From NCBI GenBank assembly GCA_017627015.1, contig JAGAHP010000040.1, positions 52,063-116,062 of the forward strand: a DNA stretch of 64,000 nucleotides, written 5' to 3'. Each line of letters starts with the position of its first letter. The stretch's first letter is position 1. Below the pieces are notes generated by a model. That model was given only the letters and a program-made list of their open reading frames with translations, ran no database searches and was not told the DNA's origin. Positions 31,601 through 43,600 of the stretch are shown one piece after another. Made by a program: the position numbers and the translations under genes. This stretch comes from Bacilli bacterium. Its GTDB lineage: Bacteria > Bacillota_I > Bacilli_A > RF39 > UBA660.

Positions 31601-34600
31601 CTATTAATAGAGATCAATATGCCTATTATTCAGAAGATTGGAATGACCTATATTTAAATGATGGAGCATTCTTAAATGCACCAGGTGCTTCTGGTTTAAG
31701 ATCAGAAGGTGGAGTCTTTATTGAAGAAGGTTCAAGAATATATGCAGGAGCATCTAATGGTTTTGGTATAAGAGGTCACTATACAAGATTAATAATGAAT
31801 GGTGGTATTATTGAAGCACCAGGATCTAGTGCATATGGTATTTTATGTAATGATAATTATTATACAAATATTGATATGAATAATGGTACTATTAAATCTG
31901 GTTATATCGGTGTATCCTTAAATGATGGTAACAGTTCTTATGATAGAATATTTACAATGAAATCCGGTTCAATTCAAGGTGATACTTATGGTCTTTATAT
32001 TACTCAACCATATACAGTAACAATTGGAACAACTGATGATGAATTATCTATTACTGATCCATATATATCAGGTGGATTATATGGTATATATAATACTAAT
32101 GGTATAACTTATTTCTATAATGGTAGATTAAGAGGTTATACATATGGATATAACAATGATTTTTCTGCTATTAGAAGTAAAAAAGATATAGCTGAAGTTA
32201 CAGAACAAGATGAAAGTATAATTGATCATTCTTCATATTATTCAGAGACATATTCATCAACTCCAACATCTAACGTTTCAAAATCAGGTAATGGTTATGC
32301 AAAAATAACTTATATAGGAGAAGATACTGATACTTGTACAAACGGTGATTCGTGGACATTTGATTATTCAGGATCTGAAGATTCATTTAGTACTCCATGT
32401 ACAGGTAAGTATAAATTAGAAGTATGGGGTGCTCAAGGTGGTAGCGTAGATTCATCTAGATATGGTGGATATGGTGGATATTCTACCGGTGAAATTGACT
32501 TAAATGCATCTGAAATATTATTTATTAATGTTGGTGGTGCTGGATCTACTTGTACTGGAAGAAACTGTACTGTCCAAGGTGGATATAACGGTGGTGGCTC
32601 ATCAAAAGCATATGCTGAATGTGATGGCGGTATTAAAGTTGGTTCTGGAGGAGGAGCTACTCATATAGCTACATTAAGTGGTTTATTATCTACTTTGGAA
32701 GATAATCAAGATACAGTACTTATCGTCGCTGGAGGCGGTGGAGGATCTGATTATTGTAATAGTTCAAATTATGCAGCTGGTGGATCAGGAGGCGGTTACT
32801 CTGGAGGTAATTCAGTAGATTTAGGCGCACCTGATTGGGATTCAAATGGTGGATATATAGCAATAGGAGGAACTCAAACTTCCGGTTATGCATTTGGACT
32901 AGGTCAAGGAATTATAGATGATAAATTGAATATAGGTTCTGGTTCTGGATGGTATGGTGGTATAGCATCTGGAATTAATGGAGCAGGTGGAGGTTCTGGT
33001 TATATCGGTAATTCGAGATTAACAAGTTCTTCTACATATGTTTACTCTAATAAACAAAAAAATGAATGGATAGTTAATTATTTAGTTGAAAAAGATATGT
33101 TCTTAAAAGTAAATGATGAATTATTTAATTCATTTGAAGATGCATCACAATATATATATGATTTCTTAAATGGCGAAGGAACAATTGAAGTTATTAAAGA
33201 TACAACTATTAATGAGTCTTCTTCAATAGTTGGAGATACTACAATAACATTAGATTTAAAAGGCCATAATATATCGGTATCTAAGAGTATATTAAATTTC
33301 TCTAATTTAACTATAGTTGATACTGGAGATACAAAAGGATTATTTACAGGAACTAAAGATTCTGTATTTAGAAATAATAATAATTTAACTATAAATGGAG
33401 TTAAGTTAAAAGCTACTGGATATAATGTGGTAGTTGGTGAAATTGGAACTGGTTCAATAACAATAACTGATTCTGATTTAGAAGGAACAAGAGGTTTATT
33501 ATTAAACTCTAATCAAACTGTTTCAATTAATAATTCTAAAATAACAGCAACAGCAGATGGTATTAGAAGTGATGCTGCTGCAACTATAACAATTGATAAT
33601 GATACTGAAATTGTTAGTTCAGATATAGCTATTAGATTACAAACTGATAATAATACATTAACTATAAATGATGGACTTATTCAAGGAACAAATTATGGTA
33701 TTTATACTTATGGACAATCAACAGTTATTAATATTACAGGTGGTTCTATTATTTCAACTAGATATGATGGTATAAGAGACGAAAGAAGTAAGAGTACAAG
33801 TAACTGGCCACAATATGCATCTAAATTTAATATAACTGGAGGAGAAATTAGTGGACCAAGATATGGTATGGTTGCTTCATATTGTATAACTAATATATCT
33901 GATGCTGAAATAAGAAATACTTCTTCAAACAATTCTAATTATGCATACTATAACGGAGGATGGGCTAGTTTAATATTAAATGATGGAGCATTTATAAATG
34001 CACCAAATGCATCAGCAATTTGGAATACTAGTAGCATTACAATTAATGATGGAGCAAGAATTTATGCTGGCCATAATAATTCATATGGTATATATTCTAA
34101 TTACCTAAGCTTAACTATGAACGGAGGTTCTATAGAAACACCAGGATCAAATGCTTATGGTGTATATTGTGCTAATAACGAATATAAGAATATCAAGATG
34201 TATGGTGGAACTATTACATCAGGTTATATTGGATTAGGAATACTTGCTTCAGGTGGATCTGGTACAGACAAATCATTTAATATGATTAATGGTAGTATTA
34301 CTGGTAATAAATATGGTATTTATCAAGCAGTTGATTTTAATACATCTATCGGAAGTACTGAAGATGAATTATCTACTTTAATTCCTTATGTATCTGGTGG
34401 AGATTATGCTATTTATAAACTTGCTGGAACTACTAATTTCTATAACGGTAGATTAAGAGGTAAGTACTATGGATATAATTCTTCATTCAATGGTATAAGA
34501 ACAGGAATGGATATAATAGAAGATTATGAAGGTGAAGAAGAGGAAAGTACTGCGAATATAAGAACAAGGTCTACTGATAAAGTATCAAATACTGCAAAAG

Positions 34601-37600
34601 CAAAGAATGCAAAATCAGGAAATGGTTATGCTAGATTAACATATATAGATGAAACAACATCTACATGTACAAATGGTTATGTTTGGAAATTTGATTATAC
34701 AGGTGATGAACAAACATTTAGTGCTCCATGTGCAGGAAAATATAAATTAGAAGTATGGGGTGCTCAAGGTGGTTCTTATAGTGATATGGCATATGGTGGA
34801 TATGGTGGATATTCTACTGGTGAAATAGAATTAACACTTAATGAAAATCTATATATTTATGTAGGTGGTCAAGGTATAAGTAGAACAGGTACATCTATCG
34901 ATCCAATTCCTGGAGGATATAACGGTGGTGGAACTACTGCAGTTAAATATTCATCAACTATATCTGCTGGATCTGGTGGAGGAGCTACTCATATAGCAAC
35001 TACATCAGGACTATTATCTTCATTAAGCAATAATAGAGAATCAATTCTTATCGTCGCTGGAGGCGGTGGTGGAAGTTCATACTATAACAACGGTAATTAT
35101 GGATATGGAGGATCTGGTGGAGGTTATAAAGGCCAAGATGGATACTCATATTTAAATTCTGGTGTTGGTACTGGAGGTACTCAAGAAGGACCAGGTTATA
35201 ATTCAAATAACTCTTCTATAGGATTAGGTTCATTTGGACAAGGTGCAAGTGAAGAATACCTATATACTGGTGGATATTTCTATGGTGCCGGTGGTGGAGG
35301 CTACTACGGTGGCGGAATGACTTATTATACAAACGCTAATGCCGGTGGTGGTGGATCTGGATATATTGGTAATTCGAGATTAACTAATAAGGTAATGTAT
35401 GGATACCATGTAGATGGATCTAATAATAGATGGATAATAAATTATTTAAATACTAAAGAAGCTGTATTTAGTGTTAATGGTGAATTATTTATTACGTTAG
35501 ATGAAGCTTCAGAATACATATATAATAATTTAAATGGTTCAGGAAATATTACTACATTAAGAGATGCTTTGATAAGTGAAGAATCAACTGTTGTAGGAAA
35601 TACTACAATAACTCTTGATTTAGCAGGTTATGAATTAACATTTACAAAACCATTAAATAATAATTCTAATTTAACTATTGTTGATTCTTCAATTTCAAAG
35701 TCTGGTTCAATAATTAATAATTATTATAGTTGTATTAATAATAAAGCAAATTTAACTATAAATGGAGTACTTCTAGATGCTAGTCCTAATTCACAAAGTG
35801 CTATTTATGGTCAATCAGGCGCAGGTAATATTGTGATTACTGACTCTAAGTTAATTGGTTATAGAGGTATTTTATTAGAAAGTGCACAAAAAGTAACACT
35901 TAATAATTCAGAGATAAATGCTACTACTGATGGTATAAGAACAAGTGCAAATAATTCAAGTGTAACTATTAATAGTGGAACAAATATTACAGCAAGTGAT
36001 ATTGGAATAAGATTACAAAGTAGTTCTACAACATTAACAGTTAATGATGGTACTATAACAGGAAGTAATTATGGTATATACACTTATGGTAATGCCAACA
36101 AAGTTAATATAAATGATGGAACAATCATAGGTACTCAATATGATGGAATCAGAGATGAGTATAATGGTAATGAAATTGAGATTAATGTTTTAGGTGGTAC
36201 AGTTAGTGGTGCAAGATATGGTATTTATAAATATGTTTCTCACTTAGTAGTACAAAATGCAGAGATTAAAACAACATCAATAAATAGAGATCACTATGCT
36301 TTATATTTAAGTTGGGGTTCAACTGATATTAAGGATGGAGCATTTATAAACGCACCTAATGCATCTGGTATATGGGCTGAAGATAGTTTAACAATGGAAA
36401 CAGGTTCTAGAATTTATGCTGGTAATACAGGAGCATATGGTATTGCAGAAAGATGGAGTCAAGCATTAAATATTACAGGTGGAAGTATAGAAACACCTGG
36501 AATTAATGCAATTGGTATTTATTCTTATGATAATTTATTAAATTTAACTTATTCTAATGCATCTATTAAATCTGGTCATATTGGTTTATACTTAAATTCA
36601 TCTTCAAACGTAGCTAGAAATGTAACTATTAATAGTGGTTCTATTGAAGGTGATACTTATGGAATTTATCAAGTTCAAAACTATGTTACAACCATAGGTA
36701 ATAGTGAAGAAGAATTATCAACTTCTATACCTTATATATCAGGTGGATTATATGGTATATATAATACTGATGGAACTATTAATTTCTATAATGGTAGATT
36801 AAGAGGTTATACTTATGGTTATAATAATTCTATCGAAAATATTAGAGATGAAAAAATAATATTTGAAGAAGCAGAAGAAATAAATAATGAAGATGAAATA
36901 TATACTAGATCAACAACAAATTATTCTTCTAATCCAACATCAAAAACTTCTAAATCTGGACATGGATATGTTAGATTTACATATTTAGGTGAATCTAATG
37001 CTACATGTTCAAGTAATGAAACTTATAATTTCGATTATACTGGAGGAGAACAAACATTTACTCCATTATGTAATGGTAATTATAAAGTTGAAGCTTGGGG
37101 AGCACAAGGTGGCTCTTATGGAAGAAATGGAGGATATGGTGGATATTCTACTGGTGAAATAGAATTAAGTACTACTGAAACACTATATATTAATGTTGGT
37201 GGACAACCTACAGGAACTGTTGGTGGTTACAATGGTGGCGGTACTGGTGGTTCTAATTACTCTGCTAGAGGTGGAGGAGGAGCAACACATGTTGCTACTT
37301 CATCAGGAATTTTATCTTCATTAGAAAATAATAAAGAATCAATTATAATTGTTGCCGGAGGCGGTGGAGGATCTGATTATTGGAATAATGGATCTGACGG
37401 TGGTTCTGGTGGTGGTTATAAAGGTGCTAATGGTAATTTAAGAACATCAACATCCTACGCTATTCAAGTTCCTACTGGAGGTACTCAAACTGAAGGTGGA
37501 ACAGGAGGAATTGGTGTATGCCAAGGAACTTCAGGAACATTTGGGCAAGGTGGTTCTCACTGTGAACAACACGGTGGTGGCGGCGGAGGCGGCTACTACG

Positions 37601-40600
37601 GTGGTGGTGGAGGTGCTGTAGTAACAAACGCAGTAACTTCTGGTGCTGGAGGATCAGGATTTATTAATAATTCAAGATTAACTAATAGATCAATGTACGG
37701 TTATAATATTCCAATTTCTTATGGAAAATGGATTAATAACTATTTATCAGATCCAAAACAATTTATAATAAATGTAGATCAAGATAAGACTTATTCAAAT
37801 ATTCAAAAGGCATTTAATGAAGTAGAAGATGGTGAAACACTTCAAATGTTAGATGATGCCGAAATAGCATATGATGTAGAAACAAAAGATAATATTTCAT
37901 TTACATTAGATATGAATGGATTTAATCTTAATACTACAAAACAAATTACTAATACTACTAATTTAAAAATAATTAATACAGGAGTTGTTGATGACGATGA
38001 GGATGAAGACCCTATTGATCCGGATACAATAACTGAAGAAATTAGTGAAAATGAATATACTACTAATGGATTATACTTACATTATGATAGTTATAATCCA
38101 GGATCTTCTCCATCAACTGTTTGGAGAGATATATCTGGAAATAATAATAACGCTAACACAACTTATGCTACATACGATAATAATTCATATAACTTTAATG
38201 GAACAAATAATTATATTCCTATAAAGAAATTTGATGAAACAGAATTTACTTGGGAAGCTGTATTTAATACGACAGATACAAGTAAACAACAAGTAATAGC
38301 AGCAAACTTCGAAAATGGTGGATGTGGTTTACAAGTAAAGGATGGAAAAATAGAAGCAACTTGTTATATAGATAATGAATATAAAAGAATTCGTACTAAT
38401 AACATAAATAATAATAGTATTTATACTGCTACATTAACATTGAAAAATAATACAATGAAGTTATATGTAGATGGAGTGTTTGTTAATGAATATAATGGTT
38501 CAACTTATACTACAACAACTGATAATACAATCTTAATGTTAGGGGCAAATCCAGGTGGAACTAGCGCTGATTCTGAATTCTTAAAAGGTTCTATTTATTC
38601 ATTTAAAGTATATAATAAAGAATTAACATCCGAAGAAATAGTAAATAATTATAAGTATAATAGTGATGAGTATGGACATACTTATTCACCAGTATTTAAG
38701 ACATATAATTATAATTATACAGGAGATTATCAAGTATTTACTGCTCCTGCTGATGGTGAATATAAACTAGAAGCTTGGGGAGCTAGTACAGATGACATAT
38801 CTAAATGTACTTGGTACGGATGTACTCCTGAAAACGAAAAAAGAAGTAAGGGTGCTTATACATCAGGAAATATTAAACTTGAAAAAGGTGATACTTTATA
38901 TATTTATGTTGGTTCAAAAGGAATATCTGGTACTAATATAGATAATGTATCAATATTTAATGGTGGAGGTTCTCTTACAGGTTCTTTATCCGATGGTAAT
39001 AACTTTACTGGAGGAGGAGCTAGTGATATAAGATTAACTAATGGTAATTGGAATAATTCAATCTCTTTAGCAAGCAGAATTATGGTTGCTGGAGGCGGTG
39101 GTGGTGTAGTATATCCTGTAACTACAGAAGGACATGCTGGAGCATTATCATCGGAAGCATCATTTGGACCATTAGGTGATACTATAGGTGGTGCTACACA
39201 AACTAGTGGTGGATCATTTGGTATTGGACAAAATGGATTACGAGCAAGTGGTGGCGGAGGCTACTACGGTGGTAAAGCTAGTAGCTATACTGCTACAGGT
39301 GGTAGTTCATATATTTCTGGACACCTAGGTTCTGTTGCAATAGCATCTGAAACTAGTATTACTCCAAAAACAGGTTGTCAAGATGGTACAACAGATATTG
39401 AATGTTCTTATCATTATTCAGGAAAGAAATTTAATAATACTACTATGATTTCTGGTAGTGATACAATGCCAACATATGATGGTCAAAGTACTATGGACGG
39501 AAATCAAGGTAATGGTTTTGTTAAAATAACAACACTAAATGTTACATCAAAACTAACTAATTATGAAAAATCATATTCATATACAGGTAATTATCAAGAA
39601 TTTATCGCACCAGTTAAAGGTATATATAAAATTCAAACTTGGGGTGCTGCTGGAGGAACATCATTATGTCAAGGTGATCCTTGTACTGCTGGTGGTAAAG
39701 GTGGATACTCAGGTGGTAATATAACTTTAAATAAAGGTGAAAAATTATATGTTTATGTTGGTGCCAAAGGAGGTACTGGAGTTGTTGGTCAAGATACTCC
39801 AAGTGCATATAATGGTGGCGGATCTGCTACTTGGGATCGTAATGATGATGAATCTGCTGGTGCTGGAGGAGGAGCTACAGATATCAGATTAATATCTGGT
39901 GAATGGAATAATAACTCTTCATTAGCAAGCCGTATCATGGTTGCTGGAGGCGGCGGAGGTGCATCATATAATACATCTCCTGGTTATGGTGGTGGCCTAA
40001 CCGGAGGAAATAATGGAAATAATAGTGCTCTTGGTGCAACACAAACTAGTGGTTACTTATTTGGTATAGGTAAAAATGGTGAAGGAACTGGTGATAGTGA
40101 TGGAGTTGCCGGTGGTGGCGGAGGCTACTACGGTGGTGAATCATATGATTCTAATTATGAATCAGGATCAGGTGGTTCTGGATATGTATCTGGACATTTA
40201 GGATCAGTTGCTATTGAATCACAAAACGATACTTCTCCAAAAACAGGTTGTCAAGATGGTACATTAAATATTGAATGTTCATACCATTATTCAGGAAAAG
40301 TATTTGATAATACTGAGATGGTAGCTGGTAATGAAGAAATGCCAACATTTGATAATAAAGGTACTATGATAGGTAACACAAGTGACGGATTTGCATTTAT
40401 TAAATTACTAGAAAACAAAGACAGTGATAATTCAGAAACAGTAAAAGTTGATTTTGATTATACTGGTAACGAAGAAGTATTTACTGCACCAGTAACTGGT
40501 GATTATATATTAGAAGCATGGGGAGCATCAGGAAATACTCCATCTGCATCTAATGTAACATACGGTTATGGTGGATACTCAGTAGGTAAGATTCATTTAG

Positions 40601-43600
40601 AAGAAGGTAATAAATTATACATCAATGTAGGAGGCCAAGGTGTAAATGGAATAAGTAGTGTTTCAGAAGGCGGATACAACGGTGGTGGTTACGGAAGAGA
40701 TTATTCTGACGGACGTGGTGCTGGATCTGGTGGGGGAGCTACTCATATAGCTACTACATCAGGATTACTAAATGAATTAGAAAATGATATAGATTCAATT
40801 ATAATTGTCGCTGGAGGCGGCGGTGGAGTTGGTAACTATACAGGTAAATTTAATACTCCAATGGCTGCTGGATCTGGTGGAGGTATAAAAGGTGTAGACG
40901 GAAACGCTGGAACTTGGGGTTCATCATATTATTTAGGATATGGCGGAACTCAAACTGAAGGAGGAGCTGTTACATCAAATGATCCTTATACAGGTACTGC
41001 TGGTACATTTGGTGCAGGAGGTTATTGTTCTTCAACATCTGGAAACTGTTCTGGTGGAGGAGCCGGATTCTATGGAGGAGGTTCTAACACTAATTACAGT
41101 GGTGCCGGAGGCGGAGGATCAGGTTATATAGGAAACTCTTTATTAACTGATAAAAAGATGGTAATGTATACAGAGGATACTAACTTAATATCAGATGATA
41201 TAGATACTAAAACAGAAATAACTATAGATGCTGATTCTGAACCAATTAGTAATTTTGCTAAAGAAGGACCAGGTCATGCAAGAATTACTTATTCTGGTAA
41301 ATCAAGTGATAATGTTCAAACTACTGAATATGATTATACAGGTAATGAAGAAGTATATACTGTACCAAAAACAGGAAAATATAAATTAGAAACATGGGGA
41401 GCGCAAGGTGGTTCTGCTGATTCCACTTATATTGGTGGATATGGAGCATACTCAACTGGTACTATATCACTTAATGAAGGAGATAAGTTATATATTAATG
41501 TTGGTGGAGCAGGAGACGTTACTTATAATGGTAGATATGATACAGTAGACGGTGGTTATAATGGCGGAGGAGCTGTTGATCAATCATTTACTTTAAATAC
41601 TAATGCTACTCAATATTTAGCTTCAGGTGGAGGTGCTACTCATATAGCAACATCATCAGGATTACTTACATCATTTGAAAACAAAACAGAAGATCTAATA
41701 ATAGTATCTGCTGGTGGAACTGGAGCACATTTTGTTGAAAATGGATATGATGAAGGTTCAGGACCTACATATTCAAAAGCATCTGGTGCTTCTGGAGCTG
41801 GTTATAAAGCTAAATTTATTCCTATAACAGAAAAAAATTGGAATACTTCAGTTTATAACTGTACAGAATCTGAAATTGGTACAGCAGGATATTGTACTTA
41901 TTCTGGTAGCACTTATTCAACTGCACAATTTGGTGTAGGAGCAGATAATTCTGAAGGTGGTGGCGGAGGCTACTACGGAGGAATTGTTGGTGGTGGCTCA
42001 TCCGGTGGTATATCTTATATAGGTAATACATCATTAACTAATAAACATACTACTTGTTATGATTGTTATGAATCTAATTCAGAAAATACAAAAACTGTTT
42101 CAACAATTCGTTCAAGTGAAACACCTACAGCAGATACTGCTAAAGTTGGAGATGGTTATGCTAAAATAACTTATATAGATGATTCTGAACCAGAACAAGA
42201 ACAAGAGGATATTATTTTAGTTACATCAGATTGGACAGCTGTAGATGAAAGTAATTATTATTCATTTATTGAACCAGTAACATTACAAAGAAGTTACTCA
42301 GACACACATGCTGTTAAGTATTACAACAATAAAATATCATTTACTACTGAACAAACAACCAATAAAACTAAGTATTTAGAAGGTTCATTAACATATTGGC
42401 ATGATTGGTCTAATACTTTAACTCTTGGAAGAATATATGTAGGTTTATCTACAACAAATGAAAATAGATTTGATGATTATGTATCTTATACTTCTTATGA
42501 TATTAATAATGACGCAGGTAATAAGAAAACAGTTGATTTTGATATACCAACACCAACTAACGCTGGAGATTATTACTTTAAGATTTATATAGAACATAAT
42601 ACTGCTACTCAAAACTTTACAGTATTAAGTATATTAAATAATTTAAGTATAATTACTAAAAAATCATCTGAAGTAATAACTAAACCAAGTAAGATATCTA
42701 ATAATTTAAATACTACATTATTTATAAATGAAGGTACACTTGATATAGAAAATGTTGATTTTGATTCATATAACTTTGTTGAAGGTACAGAGGATTCAAG
42801 CTTAATTATTAAAAACTCCACAATTAATTCAGAAAATAAAGCTATTAATTCTAGTGGTACAATTAATATAGTTAAAGGAAGCATAATCGCACCATATGGT
42901 ATAGAAACTTCTAATTCATTAATCTTGAATAATGGTAGGATAAGGTCAACGAATCAAGCCATCATAAATTCTGGTGAGCTAAATATTAATGATTCTAATA
43001 TAATTGGTAATAATTATTGTATTTATGATAATTCAACACATGATTCTATTATTACAAATTCAACATTAAGATCTTCTAGTACAGCTATTCATAAGCAAGG
43101 TGTTAGTCTAATGACTTTAACTGAAAATAATATTGTTGGAAATATTAATAATGCTAATGCATCTAGTACATTAAATGTTAATCAAGGAAAAGTAACAGGA
43201 TTTATTAGTAATTCAGGTACATCTACTTATACTAATGTGCCAATTAATTATACAAGTGCTTCTTCTGGTGAAGAATACTTAATTAATAATACTGGAACTC
43301 TTTACATGGATGAAAGTACTGTATCATTTAATAATTCATATGCCGCAGGGGCTAATTATTATACATCTGCTGTTTATAACAGAGGTACATTAAATTCATA
43401 TAAAACTAGTTATAGTGTTAAACATAATAATGGTAAGTATAAATGGATGCTTGGTATTAGAAATACAGGACTTTTAATATCAAATGAAGATAGTATTGAA
43501 ATATCTGGTGCGGGAGCCTCTTATGCAATACTTAATAATTCTAGCAATGATTCAACAATAACTGATATGACAATTAATTCACATGATAATGCAGGTGAAA

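Noticed and set aside
32300..42190. CRISPR-like or non-coding tandem repeats in glycine-rich regions
   Set aside because: Spacing is irregular and everything stays in one coding frame; the repeats are protein domains.
26218..42884. Several reverse-strand and alternative-frame open stretches inside the giant gene (such as 26218-26409, 33708-33932, 39614-39808, 42609-42884)
   Set aside because: They lie in repetitive coding DNA of the giant, have no ribosome site and low-complexity products. They are shadows.
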